From NCBI GenBank assembly GCA_028284415.1, contig JANQRU010000007.1, positions 1,095,243-1,159,242 of the forward strand: a DNA stretch of 64,000 nucleotides. Direction: 5' to 3'. The position numbers and the translations under genes are program-made. The notes under the pieces were generated by a model. It was not told the DNA's origin. It searched no databases and saw only the letters and a list, made by a program, of their open reading frames with translations. Of the stretch, positions 42,521 through 51,468 are shown piece by piece (position 1 is the first letter of the stretch; the number at the start of each line of letters is the position of its first letter). Source of the stretch: Pyrinomonadaceae bacterium (GTDB lineage: Bacteria > Acidobacteriota > Blastocatellia > Pyrinomonadales > Pyrinomonadaceae).

Positions 42521-43678
42521 ATGTATGTAAAATGCAAAAAATGTGAATTCAATGTTCTAGATTCTGATGAAGCCTGTCCGAACTGCGGCAGTAATATGTC
42601 GGTTTCATCTCTCATTTCGAATCGCACGGAAGATAAACAAATTCTCAATCTGCCATTACAAAACCACAATGAAGTCGAAAAATATAGTAATAATCTGCCC
42701 GAACGTAATGTGGAAAATTCAGATATATTTTTTCTAAGCCCTTTAACTACTGGATTGGTTTTCGCATTAGTTACATTCGTTGTCGCTACTTTCTTTAGTT
42801 TCGATGGTCCTGGTTTTTTCTTTTTCTTCATTTCCGGATTTGTCTTTTTTATGTCGTTTCTCACTAAAATCATAACAGGAAGACCGTTGTCGGATTACAT
42901 AAATATAGGGGAAAACAAGTTATTCCCAACCAAGAAAAAGCCTCAGCTTATAAAAATGGAGAAAATTAAACCGCTCGTAGGTATCGGAAAAAACAAGTCA
43001 CTAATGATAAAAAACGCTCCGAAATGGTCTTTGCAGGGAAAAAACGAAACTGCTCAGCTACGTATTAAAGAATTAAGCGAACGCAAGGACAGAATCAATT
43101 ACATCTCAAAAAAGATGAAAGCGACAAAGAGTGAGAATCTGAAATCTGTTCAAGAAAAATTAAGCGAGGCAAATGAGGTTATTGACACTCACATCGGGCG
43201 ATACCGTCTGCAAAAGTTGAAAGTCCAACTTGCACTTATTCAAAACGAGATGGTTCCCTTTATGGACAGGCTCTCCGAACTTACCGAACGCGAAGCTAAA
43301 GATGCCTTGAAAATCTGCCAAAAAGCGATGCAAAACCTAAAGAATTTTAGCAAAAAGTTACGCTCGGTAGATAGAATTCTGTTGCCCAAACATCCCGAGA
43401 TAAAAGAGTTCAGATCGCAGATAAAAGAAACCATTGACACGATTGGCAAACTTGAAGAAGCTCTCCTAAACAGAAAAGCAATGATTGCTATTCAGGGAAT
43501 AAAATCAATCGAAGATAGCTTCGATAGTTCTGATTTTGGTGATCTGGCACACCGAATAGAAACTTTTACAACCAAGTCTTCGCTGATAGATTTCTCCAAA
43601 TCATTTGAAGAACTCGAATCTGAATACAAACGCTTGCGAACCGAAAATGAAGCAAGCCGTAAACTTCTTAAAGAATAA
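42521..43678 (+). CDS. Zinc-ribbon membrane protein with C-terminal coiled coil
   Basis: The ATG at 42521 follows an in-frame GTG by 18 bases, and I prefer the ATG. The 385-residue product opens with a zinc ribbon (CKKCEF, ten-odd residues, CPNCGSN), then two hydrophobic segments near residues 75-120 (TGLVFALVTFVVATFFSF and FFFFFISGFVFFMSF). A long Lys/Glu-rich coiled coil of about 200 residues follows. I recognise no named family. The gene lies between the ghost and the intact copy of the desaturase gene, suggesting insertion. Confidence 0.65.
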   Translation: MYVKCKKCEFNVLDSDEACPNCGSNMSVSSLISNRTEDKQILNLPLQNHNEVEKYSNNLPERNVENSDIFFLSPLTTGLVFALVTFVVATFFSFDGPGFFFFFISGFVFFMSFLTKIITGRPLSDYINIGENKLFPTKKKPQLIKMEKIKPLVGIGKNKSLMIKNAPKWSLQGKNETAQLRIKELSERKDRINYISKKMKATKSENLKSVQEKLSEANEVIDTHIGRYRLQKLKVQLALIQNEMVPFMDRLSELTEREAKDALKICQKAMQNLKNFSKKLRSVDRILLPKHPEIKEFRSQIKETIDTIGKLEEALLNRKAMIAIQGIKSIEDSFDSSDFGDLAHRIETFTTKSSLIDFSKSFEELESEYKRLRTENEASRKLLKE

Positions 43679-43786
43679 AAAATTATAAAACTGGTCAATG
43701 CAAGATGTTACAGACTGGTTATTTTAAACTGACGTTAGCAAAGTGTTTTATGACAATTTTTTAAATTTTTGCTATATTTTCGAGTA

Positions 43787-45019
43787 ATGCAGGAAACAAA
43801 TGTCTATGCTTACATAACTCCGATTGCGTTAGCTTTTATTCTGCTGGAAATGTTTTTTAGCTGGTATTACCGCAAGAATTACATAACATTTTCAGAGTCA
43901 GTCGCAAACTTCGGAACAGCCCTCGGGAATCAGACCATGAATGTTCTGGTTGCGGCGGGTGTTTATGTAACCTACGGATATTTATATGAAAACTTTCGGC
44001 TTTTTACAATTGAAATAAATTGGTGGACAGCGATTCTTTTATTGCTTGGTGTAGATTTTGTTTTCTACTGGGTGCATCGCTGGGGACACGCGATAAATAT
44101 TATGTGGGCGGCACATTCACCACACCATTCGGCGGAAGAGATGAATTTCTTTGTCGCGTTAAGGGCAAGCGTTACGCAACGTCTGACATCGTTCTTATTC
44201 TTTTGGGTTCTTGTCATTATCGGTTTTTCGCCACTCGCAATTTATACAACCGTCGGAATCCATTTATTTATCGCATTTCTGCATCACACAGAATTCATCC
44301 CAAAGCTCTGGCGACCAATCGAATTTATATTTACGACACCTTCACACCATCGTGTTCACCACGGGGTAAACAAACAATATCTGGATAAAAACTTCGGTGA
44401 ATTTTTAATCATCTGGGACAGAATGTTCGGCTCTTTTGAAGAGGAAAATGAAAAGGTCATTTATGGAATTTACGATCATCCGAAGTCATGGAATCCGATC
44501 TCAATAAACTTTCATTTTTACAAAATTCTCTGGAAATTTGCCCGTGCAACACCTTTTTGGTGGGACAAGATCAGAATTTGGTTTATGCCTGCAGGTTGGC
44601 GACCGAGAGGTGTTCCCGAAAAAGAATTTGTTGAAATAACCCAAGAAAATCAAGTTAAGTTCCGCCCGCCAATGTTTGCAAATGCCAGACTTTATCTCGT
44701 TTTACAAGTAATTTTAGGAATCGCTTTGATGATGGGTGTCATATCTAATCTTTATGGATGGAGCATTTCTGCCAAATGGTTCGGGGCGTTTCTTTTGTGG
44801 TGGAAAATTATAAATTGGAGTGGAATTTTAGAAGCTAAAAAATGGCTCTGGAGTTCTGAGTTATTGCGTATTCCCGTAACTGCTTTTTCAGTTATGCTTT
44901 TTAGTGGAATTGCAGAACCTTCCGCCTCAATGTTTGGAATCATTGCCGTTTCAATTTTTTCTGTCTTTTGGACACTTTGGTACTTCCGACCAAACAGCCC
45001 CAAATTAGCAACTGCCTAG
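43787..45019 (+). CDS. Sterol desaturase / fatty acid hydroxylase superfamily membrane protein
   Basis: The ATG at 43787 matches the ghost's start and gives 410 residues. Histidine clusters typical of the di-iron family are present: HRWGH (HxxxH), HSPHHSAEE (HxxHH) and HHRVHH near a FTTPSHHRVHHGVN segment. They lie among several membrane helices, including PIALAFILLEMFF and ILLLLGVDFVFYW. Such enzymes hydroxylate or desaturate lipids or sterols at the membrane. The C-terminal 130 residues add three to four further helices. Substrate unknown. Confidence 0.88.
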   Translation: MQETNVYAYITPIALAFILLEMFFSWYYRKNYITFSESVANFGTALGNQTMNVLVAAGVYVTYGYLYENFRLFTIEINWWTAILLLLGVDFVFYWVHRWGHAINIMWAAHSPHHSAEEMNFFVALRASVTQRLTSFLFFWVLVIIGFSPLAIYTTVGIHLFIAFLHHTEFIPKLWRPIEFIFTTPSHHRVHHGVNKQYLDKNFGEFLIIWDRMFGSFEEENEKVIYGIYDHPKSWNPISINFHFYKILWKFARATPFWWDKIRIWFMPAGWRPRGVPEKEFVEITQENQVKFRPPMFANARLYLVLQVILGIALMMGVISNLYGWSISAKWFGAFLLWWKIINWSGILEAKKWLWSSELLRIPVTAFSVMLFSGIAEPSASMFGIIAVSIFSVFWTLWYFRPNSPKLATA

Positions 45020-45573
45020 GAATATTTCATCACCCTTTCGAGTAAATCTTTTCTGCCCCATAATTCTGAAACAAACATACTCAAGTAACCAAAGCCTATC
45101 CAGTAGCTCTCTTCGATTTCTTCATCCTCGTTTATTGGATTGAAAATAACAACGCTAAGTATTCCAAAAATTAATTGCTGAGGAATTAAAATCTTTTCAT
45201 TTACAAGTTCAAACTTTGTAAACTTCTGAAACTCAAACCCCATCGGTAATCCTTTTGTGGTTAGGTTCTTTAAGATTATGAAAAGGAGCACATCTTCAAT
45301 TGAAAATGATGCCCCCTGTTTATAAATTTTCTTCTTCGATTCTTCAATAATATCTTTGGTTACAGGAAGTGCTTTTGGTAAACCGACAAAGTTTATGATC
45401 CACCAATTCTCGTTAAAAAATTCTCTCTGCTCATTCTCTGTTACATTCTTTTTATCAAAATACTTTTTAACTGTTTCATTATAAGCTGCACAAGCTTTTG
45501 TAAAAGCCAAGCTCGGCACGTTTCTATTTGATAATTCAATAGCTTCCTTAACTAAACTCCCTATTTGACTCAT
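45016..45573 (-). CDS. Uncharacterised 185-residue protein
   Basis: The product has no signal peptide or clear domain. It is largely alpha-helical, beginning IGSLVKEAIELSNRNVPSLAFTKACAAYNETVKKYF, which resembles small helical hairpin proteins of HEPN/four-helix type. A hydrophobic strand region is near QQLIFGILSVVIFNP, and it ends in YWIGFGYLSMFVSELWGRKDLLERV. It overlaps the end of the desaturase gene by four bases on the opposite strand. Its function cannot be inferred. Confidence 0.6.
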   Translation of the reverse strand: MSQIGSLVKEAIELSNRNVPSLAFTKACAAYNETVKKYFDKKNVTENEQREFFNENWWIINFVGLPKALPVTKDIIEESKKKIYKQGASFSIEDVLLFIILKNLTTKGLPMGFEFQKFTKFELVNEKILIPQQLIFGILSVVIFNPINEDEEIEESYWIGFGYLSMFVSELWGRKDLLERVMKYS

Positions 45574-45741
45574 AGTAAAATTCCCCTATCTGAATTTTTT
45601 AGCTTGTTACAAATTATTCTGACGCCTTATGAATATAAAAATTGCACTAATTATATACATACTTTTCTTACTATGTATTTATGCAATCGAAAATTATAAT
45701 TTTTTCTACAATTGAACCTACTGTATAATTCTTCCCAAATT

Positions 45742-47064
45742 ATGCGATTTGTTTTCTCACGTAGATTCTATATTTTGTTGGCATTAGGATTGATTCCGCT
45801 TTCGCTTTCGTGGAACTTCCCCGTTCTGCGTTACATAGTTTTGGCTTACGACATACTGCTTATTTCACTAGCTATTTTCGATTATTTTTTCAGCCGTAAA
45901 CTCCCTGAAGACTTTCAAATCACAAGAAACTTTTCAAAAAGATTTGCGATCGGTAGCAAAACTGAAATTCATCTGAACATAGAAAATGCGACTGAAAGAG
46001 ATTTCTACATAAAACTCAAAGATGAATACCCACCCGAAATGATTTTAAATGAAAAGAGGGAGGAGGAATTCAACGTCGAAGCTCAAACTATTGCTGATTT
46101 TTATTATGTATTAACTCCGCCAAAACGTGGAAAGTATGAATTTGGCAAAACTTCTGTCCGCTTCTTTTCAAAGCTCGGCTTGGTTTGGTGTCAGACAGAT
46201 TTAGGCGAAGAGCAATCAGTTAAAGTTTATCCAAATATGCAGAGGGCAAGAGAGATGGAACTCAAAGCTCTCGGAGCTAATAATTTTCTGGCAGTCCAAC
46301 GAAAATCTGTCCGACGCGGTGAAGGTCGTGAATTTGAATCAATGCGCGATTACGTTCGAGGGGATGAACTCAGGCATATTTCCTGGACTACAACCGCAAA
46401 ACGCTCAAAACTCACTACTCGTCAATATCAAATCGAACGCGATCAAACTATTATTATCGCACTTGATGCAGGACGTTTGATGACGGGACGAATAGATGAC
46501 GAAACAAAATTCGACACGGCAATTCACGCCTCCCTCGCTTTAATGTCAGCCGCAGCAAAAGGTGGAGATAATTGTGGTTTAGTGGTTTTCGGACGCAAAA
46601 TCAAAAAATACCTTCCCCCTAAAAAAGGAATCGCCCAAATGGATGCCGTCCTCGAAGCCCTACATGATCTCGAACCCGAATTAATTGAGCCTTCATATTC
46701 TCGTGCGTTTCAATATCTTTCTTCAAACCTAAAAAAACGTGCTTTCGTCGTGATCTTAACGGATTTGGTTGATAAAGAATCCTCCAAAGAATTAATAAAT
46801 TCGCTAAAACTCCTCCGCCCGAGACACTTGCCGCTCGTTGTCACAATTGGTGATCGAGACTTAAACGCAACTGTTAGTGAAATTCCCAAAAATGTTAAAG
46901 AAGTTTTCACGCAATCCGCCGCCGAAGAAATAATCCTCCAAAGAGAAGCTGCCCTCCGACAAGTAGAAACGCTTGGTGGTTTAGCTTTAGACGTAACAAC
47001 TCAAACTCTTGCACCACAGTTGTTGGAGACATATTTAAGAGTTAAGGAAAGAGGACTGCTCTAG
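45742..47064 (+). CDS. DUF58 protein (von Willebrand A-like)
   Basis: The ATG at 45742 starts MRFVFSRRFYILLALGLIPL and is better than the TTG-led longer frame. The 440-residue product has two N-terminal membrane helices, a beta region, and the DUF58 signature EFESMRDYVRGDELRHISWTTTAKRSKL. It continues into a vWA-like fold with IIIALDAGRLM (MIDAS-like start), GLVVFGRKIKKYLPP and VVILTDLVDKESS. DUF58 proteins usually accompany MoxR AAA+ ATPases in envelope-maintenance clusters, but no moxR is visible nearby. Confidence 0.9.
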   Translation: MRFVFSRRFYILLALGLIPLSLSWNFPVLRYIVLAYDILLISLAIFDYFFSRKLPEDFQITRNFSKRFAIGSKTEIHLNIENATERDFYIKLKDEYPPEMILNEKREEEFNVEAQTIADFYYVLTPPKRGKYEFGKTSVRFFSKLGLVWCQTDLGEEQSVKVYPNMQRAREMELKALGANNFLAVQRKSVRRGEGREFESMRDYVRGDELRHISWTTTAKRSKLTTRQYQIERDQTIIIALDAGRLMTGRIDDETKFDTAIHASLALMSAAAKGGDNCGLVVFGRKIKKYLPPKKGIAQMDAVLEALHDLEPELIEPSYSRAFQYLSSNLKKRAFVVILTDLVDKESSKELINSLKLLRPRHLPLVVTIGDRDLNATVSEIPKNVKEVFTQSAAEEIILQREAALRQVETLGGLALDVTTQTLAPQLLETYLRVKERGLL

Positions 47065-47068
47065 ATTT

Positions 47069-47560
47069 ATGGATAGAGATTATATTGAACACTTTTGGAG
47101 TCAAGAAGTTTATGAATGTTTTAATTGTGAATACATAGGCTATTATTCATTTCGCTATTGTCCAATGTGTGCTAGTGAACAAAATACTGAAGAAGGAATT
47201 GAGCAATTAACAAAACATGAAGCAATCTCTGATTTCAATACAATTCAAGAGTTCTTGAATGAAACCAAAGGACTTCGCATTAGATTTTGGGACTATTGCA
47301 TTTCACATTGCATAACTCAACTAAGAATTTATATACCTGCCGAAAAATATGAAGACAAAACAAATGCCGTTATTTTACTTGGCGGCACAAAAGATGTCAG
47401 TGTTTCCACAGAAGCATGGGATGCAAATTTAAGTTTAGAGTGTAAGAGCAAAGGAGGAATAAAGCGTTATATTCTCACTGATGAGAAAGCAAAAATCCAG
47501 TCAGAATGTGGAGTTATTGGTATTTATAAAAATATGCCCGCAGTCTTTTTTGGTACGTAA
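47069..47560 (+). CDS. Zinc-ribbon protein of unknown function
   Basis: The 163-residue product carries an N-terminal zinc ribbon: CFNCEYIGYYSFRYCPMCASEQ, with CxxC pairs 12 residues apart. The rest is mixed alpha/beta with further Cys (WDYCISHCI) and no recognisable family. It begins four bases after the DUF58 stop codon and is probably co-transcribed. The strand-rich ending RYILTDEKAKIQSECGVIG does not point to a function. Confidence 0.55.
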   Translation: MDRDYIEHFWSQEVYECFNCEYIGYYSFRYCPMCASEQNTEEGIEQLTKHEAISDFNTIQEFLNETKGLRIRFWDYCISHCITQLRIYIPAEKYEDKTNAVILLGGTKDVSVSTEAWDANLSLECKSKGGIKRYILTDEKAKIQSECGVIGIYKNMPAVFFGT

Positions 47561-47589
47561 GGTTTATGTAAAGGCTTAAATCAATCAAG

Positions 47590-47660
47590 GCGGAAACGCG
47601 ACCGTTAGGAAGCGTGTTTTCTCGAAGTGGCGGACACGCTCGTTCACACTCGCGTTCCTA
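47590..47660 (+). repeat. REP-like palindrome, family 1, copy B
   Basis: GCGGAAACGCGACCGTTAGG followed by AAGCGTG parallels copy A at 8123-8179. Arms GGAAACGCGA and TCGCG-TTCC flank an inner stem (GCGTG with CACGC). It lies in the 184-base gap before rsgA. Confidence 0.75.
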
Positions 47661-47744
47661 CCATTCACTTTAACTTATTTGTGCTTAGGTACTTACCTGT
47701 TTTTAGATATGTAAATCATATTGAAATGGATAACAACTTTTGAA

Positions 47745-48824
47745 ATGAATAACAATTTAAAAAATTTAGGCTTCGATAGTTGGTTTCAAGATCAATTAAA
47801 TAAATCAAAACTGGAACAATTTCAGATTGCGAGGATAACTTCAGTTCATAAAGAAAGTTATTCAGTCACAAATGGCGATCACGAAATTTATGCTGAAGTT
47901 ACAGGAAAATTGATGTTTTCGGCAGATTCTCCGATGGACTTTCCAACTGTCGGAGATTTTTGTTTTGTGCAAATTTTGGATGACAATTCTTTGGCGATAA
48001 TTCACGAAATCTTACCACGCAAATCCATTTTGAAAAGAAAAACCGCGGGCAAAAAGGTTGAATTTCAAGCAATCGGAGCAAATATTGATTTTGCGTTTAT
48101 TGTTCAATCCTTGAATGCTGATTTTAATTTGCGGCGGCTCGAACGCTATCTGGTGATGGTTAGGGAAGGAAACATTGAACCTGTTTTTCTTTTAAGCAAG
48201 TGCGATTTGCTTGACGAAAATGAAGTTCATCAAAAGATAAATGAGATTTACAGGGAAATTCCTGACGCTCAAGTTTTTGCATTTAGTAATGAAACGAATG
48301 ATGGTTTAGCCGAAATTAAAAATCTTTTAGCAACAGGAAAAACTTTTTGCTTGTTAGGCTCTTCGGGAGTTGGGAAAACGACGCTTCTCAATAATCTACT
48401 TGGTAAAGAACTACTCGCAACAAAAGAAATCCGAGAAAAAGACGATAAAGGAAAGCACACAACAACGAATCGTCAGCTTTTGATCCTGGAGAACGGTTCA
48501 ATGATTATTGATACTCCCGGAATGCGTGAACTTGGAAATATCGGTGTCGAATCAGGAATCAACGAAGTCTTTGAAGATATCGCCGAACTTGAAACTCAGT
48601 GCAAATTCAATGATTGTTCTCACGCACAAGAAATAGGCTGTGCAATTTTAGAAGCATTAGAAAATGGCGAATTAAGCGAGGAGCGTTATCAAAATTACGT
48701 CAAAATGCAAAAAGAATCCGAGCATTATGAAATGTCTTATCTTGAGAAGAAGAAAAAATACAAAGAACTCGGTAAACTATATAAATCTGTACAAAAACAT
48801 AATCGAAAAAACAAAGGGTTGTAG
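47745..48824 (+). CDS. rsgA: Ribosome small-subunit biogenesis GTPase A
   Basis: The ATG at 47745 gives 359 residues. The product has an N-terminal OB-like fold and a circularly permuted G domain with motif order G4-G1-G3: SKCDLLD, GSSGVGKTTLLN (P-loop), and DTPGMREL. The C-terminal zinc knuckle CKFNDCSHAQEIGCAI completes the RsgA signature. The enzyme assists late 30S maturation and its GTPase is stimulated by the small subunit. Single gene, preceded by a REP-like repeat. Confidence 0.95.
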   Translation: MNNNLKNLGFDSWFQDQLNKSKLEQFQIARITSVHKESYSVTNGDHEIYAEVTGKLMFSADSPMDFPTVGDFCFVQILDDNSLAIIHEILPRKSILKRKTAGKKVEFQAIGANIDFAFIVQSLNADFNLRRLERYLVMVREGNIEPVFLLSKCDLLDENEVHQKINEIYREIPDAQVFAFSNETNDGLAEIKNLLATGKTFCLLGSSGVGKTTLLNNLLGKELLATKEIREKDDKGKHTTTNRQLLILENGSMIIDTPGMRELGNIGVESGINEVFEDIAELETQCKFNDCSHAQEIGCAILEALENGELSEERYQNYVKMQKESEHYEMSYLEKKKKYKELGKLYKSVQKHNRKNKGL

Positions 48825-48880
48825 GAACACGCTTCTTGAAAGATTTTTTGACGTTTCCTCACAAATCGCTCAAAGATCAT

Positions 48881-49730
48881 ATGAAACAACAAAATGAAAC
48901 TGCTCTAGAACACCAACTCGATTATGATTACTGTCTTAATTGTGGAGAAGATGTAAAAGGCGATAAATTCTGCTCAAACTGCGGACAGAAAAGAACTCCA
49001 CCCGAACATTTAACGGTTAAATATTTTCTAAAAAATACTCTAAAAGAAGCCGCTAGTTTAGATTCAAAGTTTCTCAAAACATTCATCAATCTATTTTTCA
49101 ATCCCGGCAGCTTAACCAAAGAATATCTCAATGGACACAAGCAAAAATTTATCTCGCCCGTAAAAATCTATCTGATCGCCAGTGCTATTTTCTTTTTCTC
49201 CATTTGGGGAATTATGTTTGAAGCCAATGATATTGAAGCACAAATGGCGAATCCGCAAAATGTCAGAGTCATCGAGATGACAATGCTCGACAAGGAAACT
49301 TTTGTTGAAAAATATACAAACATAACCAGACAATCGCAGGGTTATATTCAATTTTTGAGCGTTACGGCATTAGCACTTGTAATTTTCGGATTATATTTTA
49401 GAAAACAAAATTTCTATATTGAACACCTTGTGTTTGCCTTTCATTACAAATCATTTACTTATCTTTCAACAACCATTTATGTTCTGGCAGTGAAAATCAT
49501 CACGTTGATTGCCGAAATTCCAATCACACAATGGATGCTTTTTCTTTTTATGCCAATTTATTTTATCTATTTTATTTATTGCTTTGAGAAAAGTGTATGA
49601 AGAATCAAAAGGTAAAACGGTTCTGAAAACACTAGGAGTTTTTATCGCCGATTTGCTGATAAGCTCAATTTCAGGCTTGATCTCAGGCATAATCGCATTT
49701 TCGATAATCGTATTTGGCAATCTAAAGTAA
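48881..49730 (+). pseudogene. DUF3667-type membrane protein gene with C-terminal frameshift
   Basis: The frame from ATG 48881 encodes an N-terminal zinc ribbon (CLNCGEDVKGDKFCSNCGQKR), a TVKYFLKNTLKEAASLDSKFLKTFINLFFNPGSLTKEYLNGHKQKFISPVKIYL-like start of DUF3667 and several helices, ending abruptly at TGA 49598-49600. The continuation is in the +1 frame (LRKVYEESKGKTVLKTLGVF, to TAA 49730), where the family's conserved RKVY...S...T..K segment appears. One extra base in the T-rich stretch near 49550-49585 would explain it. It is either a young pseudogene or an assembly error. Confidence 0.7.
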
Positions 49731-49759
49731 CTATTTTTTTAATTAGTTTGTTAAGAAAA

Positions 49760-50086
49760 ATGCAAATAAAATCAGACAAAATTGTAATTCTCTTTCTAAT
49801 AATCGGAGTTTCTATTCCAACTATTGTTGTCGGCAAAATGCTCTATAACCAATATTCATTTAGCTCTGATAAGGGATTGCGAAACCAACTTATTGAAAAA
49901 GTTAGTAAAGCTGAAAAGGTATCGCCCAAAGATATAAAAATTGAGAAGATAGAGTCCCATGGAAAAGAGAAAATTACTTATGTTGTAATCTACTACAAAA
50001 TCAATAACAGTAAACAAAAATCAAAAACTTACATATATAATCAAGCTGTTTTTGGAGATATTGTTGTTGGGAAAGAAGTTAAGTAA
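49760..50086 (+). CDS. Small single-pass membrane protein
   Basis: The ATG at 49760 gives 108 residues with one N-terminal membrane segment (IVILFLIIGVSIPTIVVGKMLY). A Lys-rich outer domain follows: LIEKVSKAEKVSPKDIKIEKIESHGKEKITYVVIYYKI. I recognise no family. It is the first of four same-strand uncharacterised genes ending at 53055. Confidence 0.55.
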   Translation: MQIKSDKIVILFLIIGVSIPTIVVGKMLYNQYSFSSDKGLRNQLIEKVSKAEKVSPKDIKIEKIESHGKEKITYVVIYYKINNSKQKSKTYIYNQAVFGDIVVGKEVK

Positions 50087-50100
50087 ATAATCATTAAATA

Positions 50101-50907
50101 ATGGAAAGCGTTCTTTTAGCTCTGTTTTTAATTGTAGTCATCTCATTGTTGCTATTTCTTGCAACGATATCCTATGACGAAGATATAATTTATACAGATG
50201 AAGAGTTATCAAAAAATCCACCAAAAACACACTGGAAATTAATTAATCAACATAAACACCTTTTTTCTGGATTTAAACGTAAGAAAAAGAAAAAAGTTGA
50301 AAAAATCCATGATAAAGAAATCTTAAAAGTTTTACTCGGGTTTGATGATGAGAAGTTAAATGAATTATTTCAACTTTACAAAAAGCATTTCGGAAAAGGT
50401 GCCGCAAGATATGCTCGAAAAACTTATCAAAAGTGGGAATCCGGCGAAGTTAAACCCATTTCAAGAACATTCACGAGATTTCTTCTACTTCTTCCAAGCG
50501 TTATGAGTTTTGATATGAAAACGGAGCTTTTACGGCGTTTGATGGAAGCGTATTGTAAAAAAGATAGTTATGATTTGACCATTTATACTGATAATTGGGA
50601 AAAAACTTTAGAACCTCTCGTAAAACAAGTTATTGATAAACCTTACAATGCAATGCTTCCTAAACAAATTGAAGACCGACTCATTTGGCTTGCACATGAT
50701 GATATGGATGCGGCACGAAAAATTTTAGCTGAATCAAAAGTGCAGGAAGGGAAAATTGCGGTTTCGATGCTTCGTGAAGAATTTGAAAATATCGAGCATC
50801 TACTTGAAAATACAAAAGGCAAACGCAAAGTTATGCATAAATTGAAATTTCCCTACGGAACAATTAACCTTAAAATCAAAAAAAGATATTTTTCAAACAA
50901 AAGGTAA
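50101..50907 (+). CDS. Uncharacterised protein with N-terminal membrane anchor
   Basis: The 268-residue product starts with a membrane helix (ESVLLALFLIVVISLLLFLATI). The cytoplasmic part is strongly basic and helical: KRKKKKKVEKIHDKEILKVLLG, LFQLYKKHFGKGAARYARKTYQKWESG and MDMDAARKILAES-like repeats. No catalytic motif is visible. The ATG follows the previous stop by 14 bases and the next gene starts 8 bases after its own stop, so the three small genes look co-transcribed. Function unknown. Confidence 0.6.
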   Translation: MESVLLALFLIVVISLLLFLATISYDEDIIYTDEELSKNPPKTHWKLINQHKHLFSGFKRKKKKKVEKIHDKEILKVLLGFDDEKLNELFQLYKKHFGKGAARYARKTYQKWESGEVKPISRTFTRFLLLLPSVMSFDMKTELLRRLMEAYCKKDSYDLTIYTDNWEKTLEPLVKQVIDKPYNAMLPKQIEDRLIWLAHDDMDAARKILAESKVQEGKIAVSMLREEFENIEHLLENTKGKRKVMHKLKFPYGTINLKIKKRYFSNKR

Positions 50908-50915
50908 AAGTAAAA

Positions 50916-51332
50916 ATGGCTGATGATGAAAAAAATGAATTAGTCCCGAAAAAACAATCCCTGTTCCCGCTTACGCCAGATGACATTGTTGACAATGCCC
51001 TGCAAAATTTGGATGAAAAGCAAGCCCGTGAAGTGACACAAAAAGCGGCTGATGAGGTTGTTCAGATCGCTGTTGAAAAACGGCGTGCGGAATATCGAAA
51101 TAGTGCTGCCCGTGAAGAAATGCGAAACGTTGTTGATAATGCGAATATCTTAGATGAACGCGGCGGAGAATATAAAATCAACAGCACTTTTGAAACAGCA
51201 TCAGGTACAACCAGTGTCGAAATCCAAAATTCTAAAAAATCCAATTCAAACCCCGCATTAATTATTGCATTTACCGTTTTTGCAATTGCCATAATTATGC
51301 TTCTCGTATTTATCTTTACAGGTAGAATTTAG
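50916..51332 (+). CDS. Uncharacterised tail-anchored protein
   Basis: The 138-residue product is hydrophilic and helical for 110 residues, with QNLDEKQAREVTQKAADEVVQIAVEKRRAEYRNSAAREEMRNVVDN. It ends in a single hydrophobic segment (PALIIAFTVFAIAIIMLLVFIF) with a short positive tail, as in tail-anchored proteins. It directly follows the basic membrane-anchored protein gene. I recognise no family. Confidence 0.6.
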   Translation: MADDEKNELVPKKQSLFPLTPDDIVDNALQNLDEKQAREVTQKAADEVVQIAVEKRRAEYRNSAAREEMRNVVDNANILDERGGEYKINSTFETASGTTSVEIQNSKKSNSNPALIIAFTVFAIAIIMLLVFIFTGRI

Positions 51333-51468
51333 CCCCCTTACTAAATTATATTTATAAAATGGCAAATTCTTTTTTTGCTATCGTCTGCTATCTAGATATA
51401 AAAATCATTTATCAAATCCCAAGTACTAACCTCGTAAAAATTAACTTTAGGTAAGGAGAAAACTATCT

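Noticed and set aside
45628..45714. 28-codon hydrophobic frame upstream of the DUF58 gene
   Set aside because: It is A/T-rich, has no ribosome site and no similarity to neighbours that I can see. Chance frame.
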